A stretch of 64,000 bases of DNA, from IMG/VR virus record IMGVR_UViG_3300028365_000002, positions 1 to 64,000 of that record; one strand, written 5' to 3'. The notes beneath the pieces are model-generated. The model had not been told where the DNA came from, searched no databases, and was given only the letters and a program-made list of their open reading frames with translations. Origin of the DNA: a virus. The position numbers and the translations under genes are program-made. This document shows positions 32,391 through 42,900 of this stretch, piece by piece (position 1 is the stretch's first letter; each line of letters opens with the position of its first letter).

Positions 32391-34955
32391 ATGGCATTAC
32401 TGGCCAATCCACTGCACAAATACGTATCGTATAACTATATTTGGACTATGAGTGCAATGTATCCCGGCGAAGTTAATCGTCCAGAAGAATATATAGGCAC
32501 ACAGGGAAAGCTACAAATTATTAGCTCAGGTGGCATCGGAAATAAAAAAACTACAACCACACAAATGGAAGAAGACATTGATTCAAATGTCGAATTCTTT
32601 ATTGATGATGTAATACTGGATAATAATTTTACTCCTACTTCTGATGCTCCTGCTGTTGCTATTGCAAACTTGAGTTTCAAAGTGCACGAGCCTTACAGCT
32701 TGGGATTATTTTTGCAAACAGCAGCATTAGCAGCCAGACGAGCAGGGTTTGACAATTATATTCAAGCACCGTATTTGCTAAGCCTGCAATTCAAAGGCTG
32801 GAAAGATGACGGAACTTTTGAGGAAGTATCACAAAAGAATTTTGTTATAAGTATCTCTTCGATCAATTTTACATCAGGACCAGACGGCGCAGTGTATGAA
32901 ATTACTGCAACACCGTGGAACCACGAAGGACTTTCGTTTGCCCGGCAGGGATTAAAAGAAGAAATAAGTATCAAGGGGTCAACTGTTGCCGAAATCTTAA
33001 GTTTTGGTGAAAGAAGTTTGACAAATGCAATAAACAAACAAGAAATATTAAGCGAAGACAGAACATTTAAGGTCATTGGCGACCAGTACCAAATAAACTT
33101 TCCGTTTGATATCTCTCCTGATGCGCCGGCAAACAGCGGCGCCATTGGCGGCGCATTACAAACAATACAAAACGGTCTTGATGTAGTTAACAACACAATT
33201 GAAAGCATTGGCGATGTATCCAATTCTTTGGGCAATCTTGGCAACACTATTAACAATATAGCATCTATTAACTCAGGAAATGGGCTGAATGACACCAACA
33301 CTGCCTCTAATCTCGAAGTGGGAATTAATTCAAGATTGAATACCATCGGATCTGCAATCAACAACCTTGCATCTGCAATATCATTGGACGGCCTCAGCCA
33401 AAACAGCAACGAAATTGGCTCAAGTGCAATGATTGACAGCTTCAACGAGTTTGGAACAGTTGACTTTGCAAATGAAGCATTTATATTTGACGAGGACGGC
33501 GAGTTTTACAATAGAGAAAGCTTATCCATTGACCCATCTGAACGAGTTTATACTTATCCACAAGGAACAACAATTGAACAAGTAATTACATCGGTGATAC
33601 TTTTGTCAAAATGGGGACAGTCATTTATAACTCGCCCAATTGACAGCTCTGGAATGCGTCCCTGGTTTAAGATCAAAATTAAAACTTATATTTTATCAGT
33701 GACTGAAATGGCCACTGCAGGACGCCCGGCATTTAAATTTGTATTTGAAGTATATCCGTATTTTATACATAGTTCGTCAGTTTCTCTTCCTAGCATGTCC
33801 AACAACACAGATCGTGCAATTGATGATGCTGTTAAAGCATACAATTACATGTACACTGGCCTCAACAGAGATATTATTGATTTTAATATTACATATAATG
33901 CAGCATACTTTATGGGCCGCCCATCTGACAACAACCAAGCAAGTACTCAAGCTGTTACATCCTGGGGAGGATCGGCATATACAACGCCCAGCACTCCTCC
34001 TATTACAACACCAACAAACAGCGAACAAACTGAAAATACACTAGGGGAGTTGAGAGCAACCATTGAACAAGTTACAAGTCTTTATAAAACTGCCGGCGGA
34101 ACATTTATTGACACTGATAGAACCCGGGCAGCAAAAACCTTTAGAGATTTAATATTGCATAGTCGTTCCGACCTTGTTAGTATGGAACTGACTATTATGG
34201 GCGATCCTTATTTTATTAATTCTAGCGATTTTGGAAACTATGTTTCTGCACCGTTGGCTCCAGGAATAAATGCTGACCGTGAAGCAGATCCGCTAAGAGG
34301 CGAGGTGTACGTATTATTAAAGTTTAACACACCAGTTGATTACAACAGAGACCTATTGTTAAGCGATCCTGCAGATCAGTTTACTGGTCTCTATAGGTGT
34401 AATGTAGTTGAAAATAAGTTTGAGCAAGGAAAATTCTTACAAGTTTTAACAATGACAAAAACAGCACACCAAACACAGAGTTCGATTGACAAATTAAAAA
34501 ATATTGTGGATACTTTCTTTGCCGGCTTGGGTGCAATACGCAACTTTGCAACCCAAATCGGCGCAGAAGGCGTTGCCAGCAGCGTAAATAACTTTATAGA
34601 AGAAGCCGGCCCGGCTGCAAATTCTTTGCTTGGACTTGCACAAATTGGAGCAAACATTGGTGAAATTGCATCAGGAGATTATCAAACAATTGGAGAAAAA
34701 CTAGTTGGATTAGAAAGCTTTTTTGATCAAGTGCAACAACTTGAATCACAGTATAGAAGTTCGCTAACGGCATTAGGCAGAATTGACGGTAACATATTAA
34801 CTCGGAATACAAGTCCTGTGCCGCCCACACGCCCTGTGCCGCCCACACGCCCTGAGCCGCCCACAGAGACATCTGTGACACAAGCTCGAATAACAACTAC
34901 TACATTGCCTCCACAAACACAACCAAGAGACCCTAGAAACAATAGACCGAGATAA
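32391..34955 (+). CDS. Large baseplate hub-type structural protein (854 aa)
   Basis: 854 residues. The N-terminal ~220 form a mixed domain (FFIDDVILDNNFTPTSDAPA, NLSFKVHEPYSLGLFLQTAA, YLLSLQFKGW, YEITATPWNHEGLSF). A low-complexity Asn/Ser/Ile stretch at ~255-350 is followed by a conserved region with QVITSVILLSKWGQSFITRP-type sequence and FKFVFEVYPYF. Residues ~600-700 hold 'ELTIMGDPYFINSSDFGNY' and YRCNVVENKFEQGKFLQVL, a signature common in hub proteins that bind the tail tube. The tail ends with Pro/Thr-rich repeats (VPPTRP twice, EPPTET). The order gp48, gp53-like, this gene, gp5 suggests a gp27-type hub role, but I see no direct gp27 identity. Confidence 0.7.
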   Translation: MALLANPLHKYVSYNYIWTMSAMYPGEVNRPEEYIGTQGKLQIISSGGIGNKKTTTTQMEEDIDSNVEFFIDDVILDNNFTPTSDAPAVAIANLSFKVHEPYSLGLFLQTAALAARRAGFDNYIQAPYLLSLQFKGWKDDGTFEEVSQKNFVISISSINFTSGPDGAVYEITATPWNHEGLSFARQGLKEEISIKGSTVAEILSFGERSLTNAINKQEILSEDRTFKVIGDQYQINFPFDISPDAPANSGAIGGALQTIQNGLDVVNNTIESIGDVSNSLGNLGNTINNIASINSGNGLNDTNTASNLEVGINSRLNTIGSAINNLASAISLDGLSQNSNEIGSSAMIDSFNEFGTVDFANEAFIFDEDGEFYNRESLSIDPSERVYTYPQGTTIEQVITSVILLSKWGQSFITRPIDSSGMRPWFKIKIKTYILSVTEMATAGRPAFKFVFEVYPYFIHSSSVSLPSMSNNTDRAIDDAVKAYNYMYTGLNRDIIDFNITYNAAYFMGRPSDNNQASTQAVTSWGGSAYTTPSTPPITTPTNSEQTENTLGELRATIEQVTSLYKTAGGTFIDTDRTRAAKTFRDLILHSRSDLVSMELTIMGDPYFINSSDFGNYVSAPLAPGINADREADPLRGEVYVLLKFNTPVDYNRDLLLSDPADQFTGLYRCNVVENKFEQGKFLQVLTMTKTAHQTQSSIDKLKNIVDTFFAGLGAIRNFATQIGAEGVASSVNNFIEEAGPAANSLLGLAQIGANIGEIASGDYQTIGEKLVGLESFFDQVQQLESQYRSSLTALGRIDGNILTRNTSPVPPTRPVPPTRPEPPTETSVTQARITTTTLPPQTQPRDPRNNRPR

Positions 34956-34964
34956 GGAACAAAG

Positions 34965-37900
34965 ATGAGTAATAACGAAAACACAAGACCAATTGATTCT
35001 GCAATTCTGTTGCCGGATTCGGGACCATATCTGGCAAAAGTTGTTAGTCATCTTGATAATAAATTTATGGGTTCTTTACAAGTTCAAATTTTAAAAATAA
35101 ATTCTTCTGGAACAGCATACGACAACACTGACAGACTAGTTACTGCGTTTTATGCAAGCCCATTTTATGGGTCAACTAGCTGGAAATCCACAGGATCAAA
35201 CGACGATTATTCTAGCACACAGCAAAGTTACGGAATGTGGTTTGTGCCACCGGATCCTGACACAAAGGTGCTGGTGACATTTGTTGAAGGCAGACGAGAT
35301 ATTTGTTATTGGTTTGCTTGTGTGCCCGATGACTACATGAACTTTATGGTGCCCGATGGCCGTGCAGCAACTACCTTATCTACTAGTGGCAGCGGCGGAG
35401 CAACTGGAAGAAAATTGCCAGTTGGTGAATACAACAAACGCCTGATTCCTCTAGCAGGAAACAACCAGCCCACAAACTATGTTAAGCCGGTTAACACAGA
35501 CTTTGTCAACAGTTTAACCGAAGAAGGACTGTTAGAAGACGATTTCAGAGGGTTGACAAGCTCGTCTGCTCGTCGAGAAATTCCTAGTTCGGTGTTTGGT
35601 ATAAACACACCTGGCCCTCTTGACAAACGCCCGGGCGCTCCTAGAGCAACTCGCGGACCTCTTGATGCATCTGCAAACGTTCCTAGAAGCCGATTGGGCG
35701 GATCCAGCATTGTTATGGATGATGGCGACGACAAATTATTAAGGAGTCAACCAGCTAACGAAGGTCCTCCTGTGTATATTGAAAGAGAAACCGATAGTAG
35801 CACACTACCACCTGGCGCCGAAACTCGCCCAGCGAATGAATTAATTAGATTGAGAACAAGAACCGGGCACCAGATACTGTTGCACAATACCGAAGATTTA
35901 ATTTATATTGCAAACGCACGCGGCACAACATGGATTGAACTTACCTCAAACGGTAAAATTGATGTTTATGCGCAGGACAGTATTAGTATGCACACCGAAG
36001 GAGAATTCAACGTAACAGCAGATTCTAATATTAATTTAACATCTGGAGGAAATGTAAACATAAACGCAGTCGGTGATATTAGGAACACGGGCAGAAACCT
36101 TGATTCAATTGCAACTGGCAGAGTTGCATTTCAGGCAAGTTCAGAGTTCTCTGCGCTTGCAGGTGATTATATGTCTCTCAAAAGCAGCAGCGATTTGGCA
36201 CTTACTTCGGGTGCAGCATCAGTCAACGTTTCGGGAGGATCAAATGTTGAAATAAACAGCGGATCAGACGTTAATTTGATTGCCGATGGAGGATCAGTAA
36301 GAGTGTCGGCTTCGAGTAACTTTGATGTTACTGCTGGCACACAAGTTGCAATGATTGCACCCGAAATACATGATTCGAGTAATCTGAGAGTTGTTTCTGC
36401 TGAAGCAGTGCATTTAAATGCTGCCAGCAACCTTTATGCTAGCGGAGGAAGTATTGATCTAGTTTCTAGCGCAGCAATTGTATCATCTGCTGGTGGCCGA
36501 ATATCATTTAAATCTGGCGGCAATTTTGAAGTTGGCAGCACAAATTTAAGTGTATCGTCTGGTAGTATTGACTTCGAGGGCAACTCTTCGATAACAGGAA
36601 CCATAAAAACCAGCAACGTAGAAGCCCCTGCTGGTGAGTTTAATGCTATCAAGTATAACAGTAAAAGCGGAGCAGCGGCTGTTGCACCTACCTACAGTGC
36701 TTCTGATCCCGGAGACGCAGAACCTGCGACTGATAGTGTTCCTCCCGGAACTGCATCAAAGACAGATGGGCCAGCACCAACTGAGCCATCTGCAGCGGAC
36801 ATTACTGCAAGAGTTCCTCAACACGAACCTTGGTTCCAGCACGAAAACTTGGACCCAACTGCTTCAAATGTGCGAGCAGGTTCCGCAGGCGCCGAAGTGT
36901 ATATTTTGCCACTGCCGGATACTTTTTTAAACATCGGACGAAACAATGCTAGTGGGTCAGCAGTGTCTTACCAGTCAACTGGTCAATCACCTAACCCGGG
37001 ATTTGGGGAATCTGATCAAGAAGAAGAATCATTTGATGGCTACAATTTTAACCAGTACAACAATAATGTCAGCCGAGTAGTAGAATACTTCGAAGCCAAC
37101 GGATTTGAAACATGGGTCGGCGCAGGTATTGCAGGTGCGCTGATATGGGAATCGGGAACACAGATTAATGTCGGTGCCTACTTACCGCCAAACGACAAAT
37201 TGCCATCGAGTAGTAACCCAATTCCGGGTAATACCAGCAGTTCGTATGGCGCAAGAGGAATTTGCCAATGGCGAGGTGGCGGCACAAATGGAAGATTAAC
37301 CAATGTTGAAAAGTTTTTAGGAAAATCTTTATTACAACAACCCATAACTGATCCGTTTTTGCCAGAATATCGTATTAGATCCAATAGACTGCCGACTGCC
37401 AGGCTAGATTGGGTTCCGCCTGTGTATGTAGTTCCTGCAAACACAACTCTTGAAGAGCAGCTTTCGGTTATAATTTGGGAATGGGAAAACGACGAATCTA
37501 GGACCCTGGAATCAATTAACCAAATAAATTCCGGCAGCAATGTAATAAAAGCAAGACGTGTTGCAGAAATATTCAATGACGATTATCTAAGATCAAACAA
37601 TCCGCAAATTTCAATCGGCGGCGGCCGCACTCAGGGTGTAAAGGAACTACGAGCAAGTTCTGCTCAAGAAGTATACAGAGCTGTTGTAAGTGGAAGAGGA
37701 ACAGCCCCTATATTTGATCCGCTTGAAATCTCGTCTTCTCCACTTACAGAAGACGGCAGCGATCCTGCTGCAAATGCTCGCCCACGAAACGAATCGGATA
37801 CTATCGACTTAACAACAACATCAAATTCGCAAGATATCATTACAGGTTCTGCAGGCATTAGACGAGGGCCCCTTCGCCCCGAGTTTCGATCTGCACTTAA

Positions 37901-38468
37901 CAGAGCAGCCCGAGATAGTGGAATTTATGAAATCAAAGGAACAAGCTTTGCAAATGAATGTCTTAGAAGAATCAACACTTCGACCCAATTGCCTCTGTCA
38001 AACTGGCGCACCTTCCCAAGTAGGGCATCAGGTCCTGATGCAGATCTAAGAGAGGTTAACGATGTATGGTTAAAACTTAATAGATCAACTGGAAGATTTG
38101 AAACTCGAACCGGTAGTACAAGCAGCGGCCCCGGTTGGCGATACGGCACAGAAAGACATGATACTGGACTAGCAATCGACGCCTATTTGATGGTTTTAGA
38201 CGGAGATCAATTGCGCGCGCTAGTCCCGACCAATCAAGCTGATAGAGCAAGAATGGAAGCATTTGTAACAGCCTTTGCAAGGTACGGCGGACGCGGAGTT
38301 GGTATTGGCGGAAATGGTAGCACTATGGCACCGGGTCTCAATCACTACGACATGCTTGGAGGCCACACCGCATCTGGATGGAATAGGCGTATAACGTCTT
38401 GGACATACGGCAACGGAAACAATAGTTGGGTAATGGCTGCATTGAATAGGGGTGTATCAGTTGGCTGA
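34965..38468 (+). CDS. gp5: Baseplate hub/tail spike gp5 with lysozyme and M15-type peptidase domains
   Basis: 1167 residues, twice T4 gp5 (575). Domains in order: an OB-fold (~20-130, PYLAKVVSHLDNKFMGSLQV, MWFVPPDPDTKVLVTFVEGR); a variable linker; a gp5/VgrG-like triple beta-helix needle (~320-560, GEFNVTADSNINLTSGGNVN ...); a phage tail lysozyme domain (~695-880, WVGAGIAGALIWESGTQINV with Glu, later SSYGARGICQWRGGG); and a C-terminal D-Ala-D-Ala carboxypeptidase/M15-like domain (~965-1160) with GTERHDTGLAID (His and Asp) and a later NHYDM (His). In T4 the lysozyme lies between the OB-fold and the needle; here both hydrolase domains are after the needle. The protein would puncture and locally digest the cell envelope. 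AAGGAAC precedes the ATG. Confidence 0.9.
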   Translation: MSNNENTRPIDSAILLPDSGPYLAKVVSHLDNKFMGSLQVQILKINSSGTAYDNTDRLVTAFYASPFYGSTSWKSTGSNDDYSSTQQSYGMWFVPPDPDTKVLVTFVEGRRDICYWFACVPDDYMNFMVPDGRAATTLSTSGSGGATGRKLPVGEYNKRLIPLAGNNQPTNYVKPVNTDFVNSLTEEGLLEDDFRGLTSSSARREIPSSVFGINTPGPLDKRPGAPRATRGPLDASANVPRSRLGGSSIVMDDGDDKLLRSQPANEGPPVYIERETDSSTLPPGAETRPANELIRLRTRTGHQILLHNTEDLIYIANARGTTWIELTSNGKIDVYAQDSISMHTEGEFNVTADSNINLTSGGNVNINAVGDIRNTGRNLDSIATGRVAFQASSEFSALAGDYMSLKSSSDLALTSGAASVNVSGGSNVEINSGSDVNLIADGGSVRVSASSNFDVTAGTQVAMIAPEIHDSSNLRVVSAEAVHLNAASNLYASGGSIDLVSSAAIVSSAGGRISFKSGGNFEVGSTNLSVSSGSIDFEGNSSITGTIKTSNVEAPAGEFNAIKYNSKSGAAAVAPTYSASDPGDAEPATDSVPPGTASKTDGPAPTEPSAADITARVPQHEPWFQHENLDPTASNVRAGSAGAEVYILPLPDTFLNIGRNNASGSAVSYQSTGQSPNPGFGESDQEEESFDGYNFNQYNNNVSRVVEYFEANGFETWVGAGIAGALIWESGTQINVGAYLPPNDKLPSSSNPIPGNTSSSYGARGICQWRGGGTNGRLTNVEKFLGKSLLQQPITDPFLPEYRIRSNRLPTARLDWVPPVYVVPANTTLEEQLSVIIWEWENDESRTLESINQINSGSNVIKARRVAEIFNDDYLRSNNPQISIGGGRTQGVKELRASSAQEVYRAVVSGRGTAPIFDPLEISSSPLTEDGSDPAANARPRNESDTIDLTTTSNSQDIITGSAGIRRGPLRPEFRSALNRAARDSGIYEIKGTSFANECLRRINTSTQLPLSNWRTFPSRASGPDADLREVNDVWLKLNRSTGRFETRTGSTSSGPGWRYGTERHDTGLAIDAYLMVLDGDQLRALVPTNQADRARMEAFVTAFARYGGRGVGIGGNGSTMAPGLNHYDMLGGHTASGWNRRITSWTYGNGNNSWVMAALNRGVSVG

Positions 38469-39480
38469 TATTACACCACTGGAAGACAGCACAGACAGCA
38501 CATTACTAGATGCAGACAGTTCGGCAGTTGATAATTCTGGACCGGATTTTATATCCGGTGTAACCAACGCGGTCGGATTAGTAGCAGGGTTATCTGCTAT
38601 TGGATCAATAGCAGAATCTTTGTCTTCGATATTCAATACAACTACTGCCCCTGGCAACTTTATTGTTCCAGATCTTGCCAACAACGGTAGTCAGTCTCTG
38701 GGATCCGAAGGATCCAGTGGCGGCACATTTGGAAGTTCATCCATAGTTAATATAGTCCCTCCGAGTTCAGACACTGATATGCTAAGTGCTGGAATTATTC
38801 CAGGAACGTGGGAAGCTCTTGATTTTGTAATCAATAAAACATTAACTGGAATGGACTGGAAAACACTAAATGCCGACCCTGGAAATCCAAATATATTAGA
38901 AGCATATCGATTTGCCGGACGAGGATTTACTGAAGATGGCGGAACTGGACAATTTTCGTGGGGCGCAGCATTTGCCACATGGATTTTGGTAAAGTCGGGA
39001 TTTTCCGGACTTAGAACCATGGCACCAAGTTCATTTTCCAGTTACGGCATTCCTGTTAGATTCCACGGTCCGCGAGATTTAGAATATGTACAAAAGTGGG
39101 ATATTGTTGTGTTTACCAGTAATGTAAATATTCAACATGTTGGATTTATTAAAAGTTTTAATCCTGCTGAACGTACAATGGAAATAGTCGGTGGCGACCA
39201 AGCCGACACTGTTAAAATAACAACAATGCCGTACAGTGTAAGCAATCCTCTTTTTAGAGTAACCCATGTTAGACGACAATGGGCAGTATCATCTATAAAT
39301 GACACTTCGATCGCTCCAGGGTATCGGGGCGCAGCCCCGGGTGATGTTAGACCAATTGCTCCGCCGGCACCAATCACTGTTCAAACTATTGCCGATGCTG
39401 AATTTATTGAAAGTATTGAATCTGCATTAGATCGTGCAACATCACCGGCCCCGACTCGTCCACGCACTGCTCCTAGGTAA
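38452..39480 (+). CDS. CHAP/TIGR02594-like baseplate protein lacking the catalytic Cys
   Basis: Up to 342 residues. The start is either GTG at 38452 or, better placed after AGGGG, TTG at 38461; both overlap the gp5 stop. Residues ~150-260 follow the TIGR02594/CHAP amidase pattern: FSWGAAFATWILVKSGFSG, KWDIVVFTSNVNIQHVGFIK with the His, and MEIVGGDQADTVKI. The catalytic cysteine expected in the W-C-A-A-F element is Gly here (W-G-A-A-F). The N-terminal ~100 are Ser/Asp-rich with one hydrophobic stretch (VGLVAGLSAIGSIAE), and the C-terminus is Pro/Ala-rich. It probably acts as a structural or binding partner of gp5 rather than as an enzyme. Confidence 0.7.
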   Translation: MYQLADITPLEDSTDSTLLDADSSAVDNSGPDFISGVTNAVGLVAGLSAIGSIAESLSSIFNTTTAPGNFIVPDLANNGSQSLGSEGSSGGTFGSSSIVNIVPPSSDTDMLSAGIIPGTWEALDFVINKTLTGMDWKTLNADPGNPNILEAYRFAGRGFTEDGGTGQFSWGAAFATWILVKSGFSGLRTMAPSSFSSYGIPVRFHGPRDLEYVQKWDIVVFTSNVNIQHVGFIKSFNPAERTMEIVGGDQADTVKITTMPYSVSNPLFRVTHVRRQWAVSSINDTSIAPGYRGAAPGDVRPIAPPAPITVQTIADAEFIESIESALDRATSPAPTRPRTAPR

Positions 39481-39495
39481 TGAGGTAAATATAGT

Positions 39496-39939
39496 ATGAG
39501 TTCATTAGAGAAAAATTTATATAAAAATCTAAGAGTGGTTCCTCCTAAAAGAGAAAATCCAAAAGTTTCTGCCGGAACTTACAGAGGAATTTCTACGGTT
39601 AATCCTGAAAGCAAAGAATTTAAACTTTATGACTTGGCACTAATCAAGCAAGATCTTATAAACCATTTTCATATTAGACTTGGAGAAAAACTAGAAAATC
39701 CTGCGTTTGGCACAATTATTTGGGATGTGTTGTTTGAACCACTTACTGATTCGTTAAGAGACGCAATTATTCAAAACGTTACAGAAATTATCAACTACGA
39801 TAAAAGAGTCAAAGCAGACAGGGTTACAGTTGATAGTTACGAATATGGTATTCAAATCGAATGCGATTTAACCTATTTAGAGTACAGTATTAGCGAACAA
39901 TTAAAGTTTTCGTTTGATCAAAGAAACGGTCTAAATTAA
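39496..39939 (+). CDS. gp25: Baseplate wedge protein gp25
   Basis: 147 residues (T4: 132). Typical gp25/GPW family plan: LYDLALIKQDLINHFHIRLG (~45-64), LENPAFGTIIWDVLFEPLTD (~68-87), RDAIIQNVTEIINYDKRV and a C-terminal IQIECDLTYLEYSISEQLKF. gp25 forms part of the wedge core with gp6 and gp53 and nucleates the sheath. It is preceded by a GGTAAATA late-like motif and a TGAGG ribosome site 15 bp after the CHAP-like gene. Confidence 0.95.
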   Translation: MSSLEKNLYKNLRVVPPKRENPKVSAGTYRGISTVNPESKEFKLYDLALIKQDLINHFHIRLGEKLENPAFGTIIWDVLFEPLTDSLRDAIIQNVTEIINYDKRVKADRVTVDSYEYGIQIECDLTYLEYSISEQLKFSFDQRNGLN

Positions 39940-39959
39940 TACACGCACTTTAAAATTAT

Positions 39960-39967
39960 CATAAATA
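39960..39967 (+). promoter_or_regulatory. Late promoter (CATAAATA) for gp6
   Basis: CATAAATA is one base from consensus and 23 bp before the gp6 ATG, with AAGGAAG between as ribosome site. It lies in the 51-bp gap after gp25. Confidence 0.6.
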
Positions 39968-39990
39968 TTATATAATTAAGGAAGTGCAAT

Positions 39991-42900
39991 ATGTCATCCA
40001 CTGACAGACAAAATAGATTACTATTAGCTGAAGATTGGAAAACAATCTATCAGAGTTTCAAGTATGCTGATTTTAAAAGTTACGACTTTGACAATCTGCG
40101 TCGTACAATGATAGAGTACCTTCGTGAAAATTATCCAGAAGATTTTAATGATTATATCGAATCCAGTGAGTACCTTGCACTAATTGATATGATTGCGTTC
40201 CTTGGGCAAAATATCAGTTTCCGCATTGATTTAAATGCCAGGGAAAATTTTATTGAATTAGCCGAGCGCAAAGAAAGTGTGTTGCGCCTGGCAAATCTCT
40301 TGAGTTACAACGCAACAAGAAACCGTCCTGCACAAGGCTTGTTGAAATTTACCAGCGTTCGCACAACCGAACAAGTAATAGACAGCAACGGTTTTAACCT
40401 TTCAAATAGATCAGTTGTTTGGAATGACACAACCAATCCAGATTGGTTTGAGCAATTTACTAAGATTTTAAATGCCGGACTTCCTGTGCAAAATACTTTT
40501 GGAACGCCTGTAAAATCTGACAGCGTTGCCGGAGTTGCAACCGAACAATATCGGTTGAATAATATTTCAAACAATGTATCTGTGTTTACATTTTCCAAGC
40601 CTGTTAACAGCAGAACTTTGGATTTTGAAATCGTAAGTACTGGAATTGTAAACGGAGAAATTGCAGAGGAAGCGCCTCTGCCGGGTAGCCAATTTAGCTT
40701 CTTGTACAGAGACAACGGCCAGGGCCCTGGCAGCAACACCACTGGATTTTTTGCACAATTTAGACAAGGTACACTGCAAAGAGGAGACTTTAATATTGAC
40801 TCGGCTGTGCCAAATCAGAAAGTTGACATAGACGCCGAGAACATCAATCAAACAGATGTATGGCTTTACAAGCTCGACAGCAACGGACGTGAAGGTAAGC
40901 TGTGGGATAAAGTTGACGCAGTTGAAGGCAACAATGTAGTATTTAACAGTTTGAATAAAAAAATTAGAAGTATTTACAGCGTGTTAACAAGAACTGGTGA
41001 TAGAGTGTCGTTGGTGTTTGCAGACGGCATTTTTGGCGATCTTCCAAAGGGACAATTTAGGTCGTATTACAGAATCAGTTCAAACAGCGATTATACAATA
41101 CTTCCGCCTAACATGACAAACGTTACTGTTAGAATTCCTTATCTCAGCAATGCAAACAAGCCCGAAACCCTAACTGTTACACTTGATCTTAAAGTAGCGG
41201 TTAATAATGCTGTTAGCACCGAAACTATTGACAGTATTAAAGCAAATGCACCGTCGACTTACTACACACAAAATAGATTAATCACTGCTGAAGATTACAA
41301 TGTCGGGCCCCTTGGAATAAGTCAAGATATAATCAAGGTAAAAGCTGTAAACAGAACTGCTAGCGGAATTAGTCGAAATTATGACATTCTTGATGCTACC
41401 GGAAAGTATAGTAACACAAATCTCTTTGGCACAGACGGTGTTCTGTACAAGGAAAATATCGAAAGCAAGACAACTTTTAAATTCCGTACACGAACAGACA
41501 TTGAGAGCGAAGTCGAAAACACAATTACAAATATACTTCAGAACAAAAATGTTAAGAATTTCTATCTAACAAAATACTTTAATCAAAACTACAATGAATC
41601 AAATCTTTCTTGGAATAGCATAACATCATCTACCAATCGGTCAACTGGACTAATCAATGACGACAATGGTATAATTTATGCTATTGGTGCTTTTACAGAA
41701 GGTCCGCTTAGATTTTTTGAACCCGGTGCAATGGTCAAGTTTATTCCTCCAGTTGGATCAGCGTTTCTCAACGAAAAACTAACAACTGATTTAACTGCTC
41801 CTGGAACAAAATCCTATATGTGGTCAAAAGTTATAAGTGTATCAGCCAATGGAACAGAAATACTAAACTCTGGGCTTGGTCCAATTGTGTTCAACGATGT
41901 TATTCCAGATCGGTCTATATTAAACGAAATCAAACCCAAGTTTGTGAGAGATTTAACAGACAATGTTAAATTACAAATTATCGACAACGCATTTGCATAC
42001 AGAACTTTTGGACTTAGATATGATAGAAACAACAGAGCATGGGCAGTTGTAACACAAGAAAATTTAAATATTGTACAAGACTTCAATCTAGGATTAGCAG
42101 GCGACACTTCTGGACAACAGCTCGATAGTAGTTGGATTGTATTGTTTGAAACAAATGGTACAACTTACGACGTTACATATCGAAATACTAGATATATCTT
42201 TGAAAGCGATACCGAGGTTAGATTTTATTTTGACAGCGCCAAGAAAATCTACGACAGCAAAACTGGAAAAATTATTAGAGATAAAATCTCTATTTTAAGT
42301 ATTAACACTGACATAAACACAGCACCTGGAACTACTGCATTTACTCGAGATTTTGAATGGGAAGTATCTGGTGAATACAGAGATGCAGGCGGATATGTTG
42401 ACAGTAAAAAAATCGAAGTTACGTTCTTTGATTCCGATGATGACGGCGTAGTAGACGATCCTGACATCTTTGAGCAAATCGTCAACTTGAACAACTACAT
42501 TTTTACAAAGAAAGTTGTTATAAACAACAACCAATTTGAAGTATATGTTAATTCGTCTGACGAAAACATTGTAACAGTTTCCAATTCGAGCCTTGTAAAC
42601 ACTCAAGCAATTGGCAATCCTATATACTACATTGCAGCCGACAATATCTTTAGACAGTTAAACAGCCAAACAAGACTATTAACCACATTGTTTGATTATA
42701 AATCGTACACTGGTAGAGAAGCGCTGAAGTTTCAGTACAATCACGCCACTGACGAAAATACCAGAATTGATCCTAGTAGTACAAACATAATTGATACATA
42801 TATACTCACAAGACAATACGATACTATATTTAGACAATATTTAAATAATATAGTAACCGACCGTCCTATGCCGCCTAGCAGCGATCAGTTGTTTAGAAGC

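Noticed and set aside
32762-33445. 227-codon minus-strand frame within the hub-type gene
   Set aside because: Antisense shadow of a well-formed plus-strand gene with ribosome site and operon spacing.
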